From: Amaurobius ferox
Taxonomy: Eukaryota; Arthropoda; Arachnida; Araneae; Amaurobiidae
Length of the DNA stretch: 64,000 bases
Assembly: GCA_951213105.1 (NCBI GenBank)
Contig: OX578145.1
Span: forward strand, 11,476,707 to 11,540,706
Reading direction: 5' to 3'
In this document: piece by piece, positions 14,354 to 26,328 of the stretch
How positions within the stretch are numbered: position 1 is the first letter of the stretch
How the letters are laid out: each line of letters starts with the position of its first letter
The notes under the pieces: model-generated
Seen by the model: the letters and a program-made list of their open reading frames with translations, nothing else
Told to the model about the DNA's origin: nothing
The model's database searches: none
Position numbers and translations under genes: made by a program

Positions 14354-16057
14354 ATTCAAAGTATTGGAATCGTGCCGAAGATCGGAACTCGAATTTTTGA
14401 AGGATCTACACGTTTTGGGACTTCTAGAACACGAAAAAACTATTTTTAGGAAGACGTCTGTGTGTGTAAGGGTGTATCTGTGTATGTTTCTGTGTGTCTG
14501 TGAGGATATTGCATCCATTATAATTGAAAAACTAATGGACCGAATTTCATAAAATTTGGTAGGTATGTTCTGTGTGGGAAATCCTGATGTTCATTAGATT
14601 ATAGTAGGATTCGTAATAATCTGCCTTGTTTGCGAAATGGCCGGTAGAAATTGCCTTTATCCACTCTAGCTAAAAACCAATGGAACAAATTTAACAAAAT
14701 TTGGTGTATAATATTTCAATAACCTACAAGTGATTTATATACCAAATTCAACAAAATTTGGTATATAAATCACTTGTAGGTTATTCTAATATGATTCGGG
14801 AAAAAGGAACGGGTTATTTTTGCGAAATAGCCCGCAAAAATCGTTAAATATAAAAATAAAAGACTACGTGTGCTCAATTATATCTATTAAATTCCAATTT
14901 TATACTTGATTTTTGACAACGAAAAGAATAAGACTAACCCCATTACTCTAGGACTAGCCGTTCTTGAGATATTCTAGTTTTTTCGCGTTTTCGCTACGCC
15001 ACCTTTGACAATAAGTCCAGCTATCAAATGAGAACCAAATTTAAGTTTAACGAGCAAATTCAATGTCATTTAAAATACTTATGGCTGTTATTTTGCGCAG
15101 ATAAACTCAAATTATAATTGAAGAAATAAAGAGAACGTGAATATGAGTCTGCAGGGAAAGACATGTGCTGCCCATATCAGAATTTTTAACATTATTACAA
15201 CAATGATTTATAGAAATGAACGGGGATTATTTGCAGGCCATTTCGAAAAAAATGTATGATCTATAAAGATCCACCAAATTTTAGTACAATAAAATGTTCA
15301 GCAAATTTAAGCTGTGTACCAAATATTAATTCTCTAGGACGTAGGAAAGTGCATTAAAAATGCTATCAAATAAGTATGTCACGAAGAGTTATATAAAATA
15401 GAAAAAATTTTGAAAAATTGTTATCTACCAAATTTATTTTAAAATGTGAAGCCTCTCTCATATACAAAATGATTAAACTCTTGGAAAGATATTTATTATA
15501 TAATATATCTCTTTTTTCTTTCTGGAGGATATCCCAAAAGTCAGAATTTAATTGAATTTGTTTTTTTCCCTATATTAAATAATTCTTAATTAAAAAACTA
15601 CTTAATATATTTTACTGAAATTTTTTTTATATATTTTATGGAATAATGTGAATATTTCCTAATAATTTCGAAGCAATTTGTGAATTTTAAGTTTGCTTAA
15701 AAAATGTTTGAAAAATTAGGTCCCATAGGGTTCAATGTATTTCATTTTTTCAACCCGGGTTCAATAAAAAACTAATTGGGTGATATTTATTTATATTCCC
15801 ATAGGTCCCACAGACCGTCTGAAAAACATACTAAAATTTCATTTTGATAAAGTCATTTTTACGGCAGTTATCGTGCTAACGGGCAGACAGACAGACAGAC
15901 GGAATGAACAAAGTCATAAACACTTTTCAATTATGTTGTAAAGTGTTAAAAAATATCACCGCTGAATGTATCTCATTTTAAAGATGCGATACATTCAGCG
16001 AATTGCATTTCAGTTGTAAAGTGTTTCATAATCAATACGTTATGCCTGATTGATCTT
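12724..16057 (+). repeat. Family X copy split by an inverted family X copy
   Basis: The outer copy runs 12724-13902 and resumes at 15953-16057, where the expected internal word ATATCACCGCTGAATG continues. Between the two parts lies a long-form family X copy in the opposite orientation. The break falls in an A/T run, so no clear target duplication can be read. Confidence 0.7.
13903..15952 (-). repeat. Family X repeat, long form
   Basis: This copy of about 2.05 kb starts with ACAAGAAAGATCAATCATGC and ends with the AACACTTT hairpin, read on the minus strand. Its centre contains sequence related to family Z (GGCGTAGCGAAAACGCG, the TAGTCCTAG words and a TGTGTG tract). It is almost the reverse complement of 26249-28342, so the two form a 2-kb inverted pair about 10 kb apart. 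Confidence 0.75.
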
Positions 16058-16059
16058 TC

Positions 16060-18220
16060 TTGTTATTATGGAATTATCGTTACAGCTGGTTTTGATCATT
16101 TCTTGAGCGCAGCTTTTGAGCGTCGATTATTTTTTGTCCACTTTCTATGTTCCTCAATACGAAATTTAAGAGCATTTTCAGTTTGATTTAAGTCTGAAAA
16201 GTCCCACTAGCAATGTTTCGTCATTACTCATTTCTCTTTTGAATTTGGTGCTTGTGGGCCATTTTAGCCCCGACTTCCAGGATTCAGTGTATCCTCCAAA
16301 AAATCAGAATGTGTTGTAACTTAATTGGTGACTAATCACGTTGCTCAAGTTTACCTTCTTCTATATTTCTGATTCTAGCAAGAATTTTTATAAGAATTTT
16401 ATAAAATAGAGGAAGATGTCTGTCTGTGTGTGCATGTGTGTCTGTGCGGTATGTATCGGAAAATCTAACCGTCTTATGTACCACCCCAGAAACGCAAGAG
16501 CGCGCAAGTGCAATCGGTCGTTACCTGGACGTCAAGTACGAGATACCTACCTCCGCTATAAGCGGACTCGTCCAGCATAGTTTTATGTCTGCTCTCATTT
16601 TTTAGATTGTGACTTCTAACCCTTCTGTACTCTCCCCTTGCTTTTGGGAACCCACGATTCGGTGGTTGGCCCTTCCCCTATGTCCTCTAGAGTAATTCAA
16701 GCTCAAGGCCCTGCGCCCCTCTCCCGTCTTATCTTTCTCTAGTTCTACTGGAAGCCCACTTGGGTCCCAGTGTATTCCTTTCTGAAGGGCAAGACCTCGG
16801 TAGTCTCCCCCCCCCCCCCCAAGCACAATTTAGATTTAAGCTCTACCCGTTTTATGAAACACCTTTTTCTTATATGTTTTTTTCTTCGCTAGAAGTTCAA
16901 AAGGAGGTTATCCTCTGCCGGGCGCTGCTCTAACCCCGTCCTTGAAATCTTGAGATGAAAATTTGAAACACAGGTACTTCAGGACCCAAGAAGAAGCACC
17001 TCGGCGGCGTCTTTTTTTTTTTTTAATTATTTTATGTTTTAGTATTTTCACACAAATTGATTGTTTTGCGACTGAAAATTTTATCACAGATTTTCTCTCT
17101 TAACACCATAAGAAAAGTCGAAGTTTCTTTCTAACGATAACGAATAGAATCTGTAGGATAATTTCTTTTTATATTTACAGCTTTTTAAGTGATCGTTTTA
17201 CGTTATCACTTAGCAATGCAACTTCCGCGAAGTCAAATGATTCGATCTTTCTGCCGGTAGGTTTTACCTCACATGTCCGCCTAGGAAGCACAAAATAATG
17301 TACCTCCTCATCGTTCCTTTTATTTATTTATTTATTGCTTTTGAGAAAAGCACGTGCAATTTGGAGAGTGCAATTCCCGGATCAAAGCCGTTCACAATTG
17401 CGTTGAAATAAATTATATAAGTAGCGGGTGCTTATTTAATTATTTATAAGTAGTGATCGCTTATTTAAGACCTAGACAACGGCGGGCAATTCATTCTAGT
17501 TAACTACAAAACAAATCTTGGCAGATGATTATTTTAAGTCAACACTCACATTTATATGTGATTGTAGAAAAGAACGATCAAATGCTGCAATGGAATTTTT
17601 GATATGTTATATGTTTCTTCAAATTATTATTCTATGTGAAGTTTATCAAAATATATATATATATATGTGTAAAATGGAATATGTATGTTTAAACAAATAG
17701 AATTTTCATACAAAATTTTATGTGAGAAACAGATAAAATTAAGCTGTACTTGCCCATTCTAAGTCTTAGCGTGAATAACAAAACTGACTCCAGAGAGATT
17801 AATTAAAGGAGGATTAATTTTCCTTCGCTGTATATTTTTGTCCTTCCTCTTCTCTTCACTTCACTACTATCCTTTCAGCTTCAGATCACTTCCTCGATCC
17901 TCTCTTCAGAATTCTCCTGAGCTCAAAATTTCGAACGGATGATTACAATCCCCATACCAACGTGCTAAAACTTGTAGGTAGAATGCCAGGAAATAAATTA
18001 AAGAATCAGTGGGGTGATATTATTAAATTACCGTTAAACTGCTGCAAAAAATGAACTGAAATATAACACCTCGTTAATACGGCAGTTAATAAATAATAAG
18101 CATCAATCGGTTTCGAAGGCAAAAGCAGCCTTTTTCTTCAAGATAGAATGACAAAACAATCATCTCTGTCAAATCAGGAGTGACTTCGGTCTAAGGAGTT
18201 TTACACGAGACCTCGGTAGA
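16060..18220. other. Unassigned sequence with a GC-rich patch
   Basis: No gene is recognised. A patch at about 16600-16950 is much more GC-rich than its surroundings and contains a poly-C run near 16808. It has no convincing open frame and may be a fossil element. A CGGTTTCGAAGGC stem-loop motif lies at about 18105-18140. Confidence 0.4.
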
Positions 18221-18224
18221 AAAA

Positions 18225-18880
18225 TTTGATGTGGGCAGCACATGACTTCTCCTACAGAGTCATATTCACATTATCTTTATTTCTCCAATAATTCTTTAAA
18301 TTGAGTTTCATTGCATAAAATAACACCCATAATTATTTTAAATGACACCGAATTTGCACTTTTAATTTAATTTTCGTTCTCATGCGGTAACTGGACTTAT
18401 TTTAAAAGGTGGCGTAACAAAAATGAGAAAAAACTAAAAGATCTCGAGAACGGCCACAATAATGGGGTTGATCTTATTATATTTTCGTCGTCAAATAAAA
18501 CAAGCATTTAATTGATATATTTAAGCAGATGTACTTTTTTATTTTGGATTTGGACGATTTTTGCGAACCATTTCACAAAAGAAGGCAAGTTATTTATTTC
18601 CGAATCGTACCAAAATCTAATCAGCACCAGGGTAACCCACAAGTGACTTATCTACCAAATTTTGTAAAATTTAAGTTATTAGTTTTTCAGATAGAGTGAA
18701 TACAGACAATTTTTGCAGGACATTTGGCAATAAAAGTCGGATTCTTTTATCTCGAATCGTACCCAAAACTATCAGCACCAGGTTCACCCACAAGTGACTT
18801 ACCTTCCCCTATTTTATGAAAATGGGTCCACTAGTTTTTGAGTTAGAGTGGACGAAAAATCCTCTACTCATTCTAATTTT
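18225..18880 (+). repeat. Family Z repeat, 3' end missing
   Basis: It starts with TTTGATGTGGGCAGCACATG and carries the family Z order: GGTGGCGTAACAAAAATG, repeated CCACAAGTGACTTA words, then GAGTTAGAGTGGA. It lacks the CACA tract and terminal hairpin that complete copies have, for example the copy at 45494-46281. Confidence 0.6.
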
Positions 18881-20569
18881 CCTCATCTGATCGTCTTCGG
18901 TGTATATCCACCAGTAGCGTAGCGTAAGATTTTTGACTGGGGAGGCTGAAAATTTGGAAAAAAATTTGGTATTACAAGTGCAATTTATAATGGAATTCGC
19001 ATTTCATACGTTTTATTTTAATAAGTTTTATTTATTGCATTTTTATGTGAATAAAATAAAATAATTTTACATAAAGATGCAAATAGTGGATGAAATGAAA
19101 GAGATTTTAAAATGTTACCTATCTGAGATGAATACATACAAGATATCACATTTTAAATGTTTTCATATTTCTAAATTAGATGAACATTTACAATCATTTT
19201 ATTAAATATAAAGTCATGGTCGCCCATAGGGAAGGTAAAGGGGGGTCACACTTGCTCTTGGACATTAATGTAACAAAGGAGAGTAAGTTTTACAGGCGCT
19301 TATGTTTGAAGTAGAAATATATTACAATATTATTAGCAAGTGATTGAAAAAAAAATCCGATGTGGACAGACAGCACATGACTTGCCTTATATAATGCAAT
19401 GAATTTACTACTTTAACAGTAAAAAAATAGGTTATTCTTATAGTAGATACTTGTATTCTTTCCAAGATATTGAATTTTCGTCAATGAGTCGTCATTTTCA
19501 TTGATTTACCGTCATTTTTATCTATTTGGCGAGATTTTCATTAATTTGGCAACATTTAAAAAAATCGCCAATTTGGTGACATTCCACCAAATTCTTCGCC
19601 AAAATCACCAAGCGTTATGGACGGAGAAATAAGTTATTCTTATAGCAGATAAATGATTATTGGCGTTCAAATACAAGAGTATTACTCAAAGTATCTTTTC
19701 TCATGAATGGAACGAGTTAGATCCACGAGAATGATGTCACCCAATTTATCGCATGATATTACATATAAAAAGTGAACATGTTTCTCAACAGTTAATATTT
19801 TTTTAATGTATGGGGTATTTTGATAAATTTATTTGAAAAATGTAGAATATCTCGAGAACGATTGGTGCTAGCGTTGTAAAGTTTATGTTAATCGTTTTCT
19901 AAGGAAAAGTTACATAAGAAATGTCTATTTGCATAACTTTATTAAAGGTTTTAATTTTTTGATGATTTTTTCAAAATGTCACTCGAAAATTTAGGGGGGG
20001 GGGGGGGTTGAACGATCGATTGCGTTTAACAACAATAGGCTTCCAGTACTCACGGAATGAAATTTCTGTACCAAATGTTGTTCAAATCGATCCATTCGTT
20101 CGCCAGTTATCGTCTCCAGGCTCACTGACACACTCACGTACACATGCTTTCACACACACACACATTAGGACTTAGGAGTGTCCAAAATTGGACAATATCT
20201 CAAAAACCATCCATACTCAAGTTTTTCCCATTATTTGATTCAACTGTGGTCTATAAATATTTTTTACAGAATTTTAAAATGTTATCCAGAGATCCCTCAA
20301 AGCCTCCGAACATAATGTCCGATAGGGGTCAAAGTCACACTTTGATTTTCAATATCGACACTTATTAGAAGAGATTACTCAGAACATAGGAATGATAATA
20401 CCAATATTTAAATACCAAACTGCACATTTTTGTAGCTATTTATAATTAAATCAGAACTTGACAAGGCATGTGTCACAAATTTATCCTATTTGCCCACAAA
20501 ATGTTAAAAATGCCATAATCAACGATGTCAACGCGGTGGTGTCAATTGTACAATATATACCGCCAGCGC

Positions 20570-21405
20570 CTAGGTTTCTTCGTATTGTGAGTGAATAATG
20601 TTTAATGCCTTCTTATCGAATTTGGGGAACTGCTTCCTGTGTTGTTCAACGCCCTGTAAGAGCCAGGATCTTTGCTCAGGATCGGTTGTAATGATGGTAG
20701 CAAAATCCGATATAAGCTTAATCCCAATCTCAGCTGCATCATTTACAACTTTGACAGTGCGAACAAATTTCTCCACAGCAAGAAATGGGGAATCAGATGG
20801 CCATTGATTGACTGGCTTAACCAACCAGTTAGTGCTGACTTTCAGAATTCTGAACAATGCATGGGATTCTGGACCAATTAAATCTTTCAGTGTCGTATCT
20901 CGATCAATTTTTCTGAATACAGGCTTGCCAAGACGGAAGTTTTCCGGCAGTGGCATCACTGACAACTGAATAGCCATCTCTTGCTACAAACAATCAGTCA
21001 TCATGTGATGCTTGCTGAAAAGTGCAAAGAGAACAACTTCTTCCGTGAGGTACCATCGGTGGTTTACAAGTTTATGAGTTACCGTGTCGGCAACTGCCTT
21101 ATTCACTTCACGAAAATCAATCATGTCATGAATAAGCTGGAGATCGTTAGCTGGGGCATCAGCGCCATTGCCGACTTTCGTCCACGCAGCAGTGTAGAAC
21201 AGTGCCAAAAACCTGTTCATACGCATGAGTTTCTCAACCATTTTATCGTCATACGGCATTGCCCTGGAGAACATGAACATCTTTCTTGCGTACAAGTTGT
21301 TGGCCATCCAACGAGCTTGATGAATTGCATCAGGCTTCAGAAAGTGGATCCCACGCGGAGGAGTCTCGCCAAATATTATCAGTGTATTCTCCACACAGTC
21401 ATGAT
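20570..21405 (-). pseudogene. Unknown transposon protein, C-terminal part
   Basis: This is the downstream half of the element's single gene, read on the minus strand. One frame runs from the hAT insertion site to a stop at 20570, interrupted only by an in-frame TAG at 20984-20986. Notable words are FGETPPRGIHF, ARWMANNLYARKMFMF, APANDLQLIHDM, WYLTEEVV and, near the end, VNDAAEIGIKLISDF followed by WLLQGVEQHRKQFP. I recognise the style of a recurrent uncharacterised arthropod protein but no named domain. Because it lies between long inverted repeats, a transposase role is a reasonable inference; the acidic residues of the VNDAAE segment are candidates for catalysis but this is unproven. Confidence 0.6.
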
Positions 21406-24400
21406 CAGGGTAAGAAATTAGCGGGGGCCATGCGCGAAATGCGACCAAATTTTTATCATTTGCGACCATTATTTCGGAATCGGGGGCCACATCGCGACTA
21501 GAATTAAACCGCTATAATTTACCAAAAATAACCGAGGAAAAAAAACCCCTCTTTTTTTCTTGTATAAAACAATAAGTCAATTTAAAATTAATATAATAAT
21601 ATAAAACAAGCTTAGTATTCTTACTCGCCAGATGGCGATTAAACTTCAAAAACTGGCGATTAACAAAATCCTGACTACCGGCCAAACTCTGTGATAGCTT
21701 AAAGAATGACTCTTCTCCTTAAACAATGCCACCTGGGGAGTAACAAAAATCTGTCAACAATCGCTACGATACTGCTATGGCTCTTCCGTAGTTGTTCTCC
21801 CCTACAAGGCGATCGTAATTTATTGCATTTGCAACGAAGAATAAGTGTAATCCACATTCCTATCTAACCCCTCCTCTTAATCACTGATGTGTTTTGCGAC
21901 ATGCCGTGGCGTAGCGTCTTTACCGCGCTCTATGCATTGACTTGCACCCCCCCCCCCCCCATCATTTTAAGCGCTGTATGAAGGAGTAACTACTCTGCTT
22001 CGAGGACTAATCTAGATCTTTGGTACTAAAGGTCTTTCATCATTTTTACACCTACCTCAAATTTAGGGCGCGGTAGCCCTGTGGTTAGCGCGCTGGAGTT
22101 GCACTCGGTAGGCCCGGGTTCGATTCCAGCCGCTGCCAAAACTGCCGCCGTGTTCACGCGGAGTACGATCACGTTAAACATGTGGGTCCGTAAGTCCTTC
22201 CGAGAGGTTGGTGGTAGGGGAAGGAGGGTACAGTCCTTGTGGATGCCTCCCCCACTGGGTTCCGGTCTAAATTGGGGGGCACTTCCCGACCGTCCAAACA
22301 GTTACCTTACACCTTTCTGGTAGGTCGGAAGGTCTGGGTTTCAACAACAACAACCTACCTCAAATTTAAAAGGGTACCCTAAAGCGGATGCACGAACGGA
22401 ATTGAAATCACTCGCTTAAAAAAAATATTTCGTGAAATTCGCCCTATTTTTGGTGAATTTTGAATTTATTTATTGGTTAAATATTCATTATAGCTTGTTT
22501 TTGATAATAGAAAATTAAAAAAGAAGTAATCTATAAGAAAGAGTTTCGGGAATTCGCTGTGGCTCGGGACCGGTGCAAGCGAACTGAAATCTGGGCGTCA
22601 GGCGTGAATAAAGGACATCAACCTTGGGGAAGAGGGAATTCTTTTCCGAGCTGAATTGCTGATATTGCAATGTTATATAGTATTGTTTTACTTTAATCTA
22701 CATATTCACGGTCCATAAACGACTCTATGGAAATTATGAATGTGTGTAGCATTGACTAACATAGGGCGTTTGAAGGATACTAACCCGGACATACTTCGTA
22801 TTGATTTTAAAGCTAGATCGCGAGAATTTCACAATTTTTAAAGTTTCGATGCACTACAGTTTTTTGTTCAGAGAAATTGTAGATTTCCTTTTATAGATTA
22901 TACCCTGTTTTAAGTTATTAATCTCTCATCGATGATGCATAAAAATAAAAATGTATGGATTCCTAAAATGTTTGCATAGTTGTGTTTTTAGAAGTGCTAA
23001 CTGTTAACAATTATTATAAATTCAAAGTTAAATCGGTTCCATTTTCAACTTATCCGCGGTCAAGAGCTGTTCATGCCGTCCCCCGTGGATCGGAAAATTC
23101 GAGTATAAAACATCATGCTTCTAGCTATACAAGACGATCTTTCTTAAATTCAAAAACGTCGAAATATTAAAAAGATCAAATTTCCTTAAGAGAATAAAGA
23201 ATTTCCTTGTTATGAAATACATATATTGGGGAAATTTTAAAATAAAAGCGTTCATAACGTCTGATAATATAACGGGAAAAAAGACCGAAATATCGCGATC
23301 ACGATGATGGAAAATTTACATAGTAAATGATCAAAAAAATAAAAAAAAGATTATAAATTTATTAAAAATCACTGAAAATCATTGGTAAAACCCTCTAAAT
23401 TAAAGAAAAATTAGTATTCGGGCTTTTTAAAAATAATAGGGAGGAATAAATAATAGTAAATGCTTCGTCAGCTTGGAAAAGTAAAAAATAAAAAGATCAG
23501 GATGAGAAAACTTGAAATTGCTTAAATTAATTGATTGAATTTAAAATTGCCTCCAAAAATATTTGAATGCTTCATGATAAATTATTTGTTTTATAATCTA
23601 TTGGAAAACAAATATTATAAAACATCTGAAAAGACTTATAATAAAAGTCATTGATAAGATTTAAAACAGGATTAAAAAAAATTAGCGAATATAAATATTT
23701 AAAATAGTCAAAAATGGGATAAATAAAAAATTTAAATTTGAAATACCTTTAAGAAATGGAAAAGATGGGGATAGGGACACTACTTATAGAAAAGAATTAG
23801 TTTTAGAAAAACACTTAAAATAAGTTTTGAAAATCTATTAAATGTTAATAATGAGATGTTAGCAATAATAAATGCATTGTTAACAATATTACTCATTAAA
23901 AATTTGAAATATTTCTGTGAATTTGTCTTGTTTTTTTTTATCAAATAATAATAAAAATTGTGTAACTTGCCAATCTCTTAAATTTCCCCAAATTTTTAAA
24001 AGCTTCCTCCTTTGCATCAACATCCAAATAGATTGTACAAAAGTAGATCCGCTAAGGGGAGTTTTCTTGATAATAGACATATAGTGACTTATGTTTATTG
24101 TATAATAAATCTATAAATAAATAGGTAATACCAGCAAATTCCTAAATTATTAAATAACATACTTAAACATAATTTTGCATAACATTAAGCAAGTTGAAAG
24201 AAAGCATAGCACATTTTGCAGCTGTCAACAACTGGCCATTAAACTTCATTGACCTACAGGCCAGTGGTTATTAACTAAAAATGGGAATTAAATGATAAGT
24301 CAATTTAAAAATTATAACTTTCACTTTAGTGTCTTTTTTTTAAGTATATATATATTTGGCAAGTAAATAAAATATTTTGATTAGGCCTATGTGGTTTTAT

Positions 24401-24523
24401 CGTGTATATTTTTATTTCATTAAATTGTTTTATTTTGGCCCTTAGAAATTTTCAAATGGCCCATAAAAAATTGATGCTGGGGGCCATTTGGCCCCTACTT
24501 TTTTTTTCTAATTTCTTACCCTG
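21406..24523. mobile_element. hAT-type element, non-autonomous or decayed
   Basis: This 3118-bp insertion has 16-bp perfect terminal inverted repeats CAGGGTAAGAAATTAG and 8-bp target duplications GTCATGAT at 21398-21405 and 24524-24531. Eight-base duplications and CAG-starting ends are typical of hAT. No hAT transposase frame is visible. Both subterminal regions carry GGGGCCA words. It interrupts the unknown transposon gene precisely; insertion plus duplication is 3126 bp, a multiple of three. It carries its own SINE insertion. Confidence 0.88.
22066..22352 (+). mobile_element. tRNA-derived SINE, full length
   Basis: This 287-bp copy starts GGGCGCGGTAGCC and has an internal RNA polymerase III promoter: an A-box-like TAGCCCTGTGG and a perfect B box GGTTCGATTCC. 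It ends in a (CAA)n tail. Target duplications of 16 bp, ACCTACCTCAAATTTA, lie at 22050-22065 and 22353-22368. The tail past the tRNA head contains CCCCACTGGGTTCCGGTC and GGTCTGGGTTTCAACAAC. It inserted into the hAT element. Confidence 0.93.
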
Positions 24524-25310
24524 GTCATGATAGTCATCACGTTGAAACGTTGTTGAGTCTTGGCTTGACAACAGAGTAACAAGATGTTTGACAGCCTGAT
24601 TTTTAACCAACAATAACCATGGATCTTTGACTGTCAGTGTTTGCACAGGAGTTGTCTTGTCAATGTTTTTCCAAGCCTATTTAAACTGTAAATCTATAAT
24701 TCTGCTTTCCCATGCTTGTCTTAAAAGCAACATTTCGGCTTTTGCCTCAAAAATTTTGTCGTGACCATCCATGATAGTTCTTATCTCTTGTTTTTGGTCT
24801 AAATAAAAGTCAACATCATCCTGCTTCTTCTTTGCTGATAGAAGCCTTGACTTCATTATATCCTCAATAGCATCATGTGCACCAATATCGAAAAGACTGT
24901 CCAACCTTACTGAAGTACGCCTGTTGCCCGGATCTAACTGCCGCTTTTTGTTCTTCATCAAGCGTTGCCACTCGCTACACAGTTTCATCAAGTCAGACAG
25001 GCAGTGATGTCTGTATTTTGTTTTGATTCTTGCCATATTCCAAACGGAGAATAACACTATCTACAACATCATAAGCAATTTCCTCGTTTTCCACCTTATT
25101 CCGCATATTCTCGGGATCGTTTCTGTGATACATGATACATTTCAGGACCTGCCTGCAACTTGGCTCCAGTTATTGATGCTGATGGATGTCCGATAAGCCA
25201 AATCTCAGTTGATTTACGTGTTGCAGCAGGTTTTGTCCCTGTATCCGGCGGCAGTGAATCATCTTTGCTCCCCGAGGGCTGTTCGGTGCACCGCTGCTTC
25301 CGCTTCTAGT
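24524..25310 (-). pseudogene. Unknown transposon protein, N-terminal part
   Basis: This is the upstream half of the same gene. From about 25057 down to the hAT site one frame is open apart from an in-frame TAG at 24677-24679. It contains MARIKTKYRHHCLSDLMKL, SLFDIGAHDAIEDI and FQRDDYHD. Further upstream, coding-like sequence continues in other frames (TGTKPAATRKSTEIWLIGHP, then VLKCIMYHRNDPENMRNKVE), which implies at least two frameshifts near 25160 and 25045. The first part is rich in charged residues with predicted helices. The start codon cannot be placed. Without the hAT insertion this half runs in frame into the downstream half. Confidence 0.55.
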
Positions 25311-25977
25311 AGTCACTTGCGCCAAAAATAAAAATCGAACAATTTATTTAATTTTTCAATTTAATAAGTGTGTATAATACAAATATACACCTTTCTGTAG
25401 TTTTCTACATTTAGCCAAAAATTGTATGACTTGTAAACGCACTAAAACACGAGAAAACCTGTGACTTATGCTCAGAAGCTTTGAGGGACCTCAGGATAAC
25501 ATTTTAAAATTCTGTGAAAAATATTTATAGACCACAGTTGAATCAAATAATGGAAAAAACTTGAATATGGGTGGTTTCTGGGACATTGTCCAATTCTGGA
25601 CGCCCCTAACACACATACTTTCACACATACACATAATTTCACACACACACACACACAGTTTCACATACACACACACACTTTCACATACACACACACATAC
25701 TTTCACACATACACACACACACAGACATCACCTCAAAAACGTCTGATTCGAGTTCAGGGGTGCTTGAAACGTGCTCTCCCGTCGAAAACTCGAAATCGAA
25801 TTTTCGAGCCGGTCACAATACTTTCCTTTACATTATATGTATATAACGAAAGTATATCACTTTTGTAAATATAAACAGCTAGAACTAACGAAATAAAGCA
25901 ATTGAAAGGAGTGCACTGAAAATGGGTGAGAGTATTAGTCAATAATGTCCTTAAACAATTTTGTATATTAATTATTT

Positions 25978-25982
<5 letters not shown>

Positions 25983-26020
<38 letters not shown>
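25983..26020. repeat. (TA)n microsatellite
   Basis: About 19 uninterrupted TA units. Confidence 0.95.
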
Positions 26021-26021
<1 letters not shown>

Positions 26022-26248
26022 TATACTTTAAAAACTTAAAATATCTTAACCATAATATGCTAAAAATCCGCTGGAAAATTATCAATGGCTTTTGTTTAGT
26101 TGAGATTCTCGTGTAACGTGATTTTTAAAGGGAATTTTTTCTAAAACTCACAAATACGCAAAATGATGCTTCGATATATTGTTGCTATGACTAAGTCTAC
26201 TTCACAAACTACTTAATTTTAATGGTAGTCATTATTAGTGCTTTTTAA

Positions 26249-26290
26249 CACTTTACAACAAAGTTGAAAAGTGTTTATGACTTTGTTCAT

Positions 26291-26328
<38 letters not shown>

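Larger units (their letters stand above)
20172..25609 (-). mobile_element. DNA transposon with 144-bp TIRs and an unknown protein
   Basis: Terminal inverted repeats of 144 bp lie at 20172-20315 and 25466-25609. They start TTAGGRGYGTCCARAATTGG and are about 90% identical by eye; most differences are transitions. The element sits inside the CACA tract of a Y repeat. Without the later hAT insertion and its duplication it would be about 2.3 kb. It encodes one minus-strand protein filling most of the interior. No target duplication is visible beyond a possible TA. I cannot assign the superfamily. Confidence 0.7.
19356..25857 (+). repeat. Family Y repeat split by a transposon
   Basis: The 5' part is 19356-20171, ending in its CACA tract. 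The 3' part is 25610-25857, resuming in the CACA tract and continuing with the usual CATCACCTCAAAAACGT tail and a degenerate hairpin. The uninterrupted order is known from the other copies, so the 5.4-kb segment between is an insertion. Confidence 0.75.

Noticed and set aside
22081..22323. Conserved 80-codon peptide at three places (22081, 39581, 52259)
   Set aside because: All three lie in the SINE body, which is not coding; the open frame is incidental.
25561..25746. His/Thr-rich and Cys/Val-rich frames over CA tracts, also near 9150, 14328 and 40020
   Set aside because: They are translations of microsatellites.
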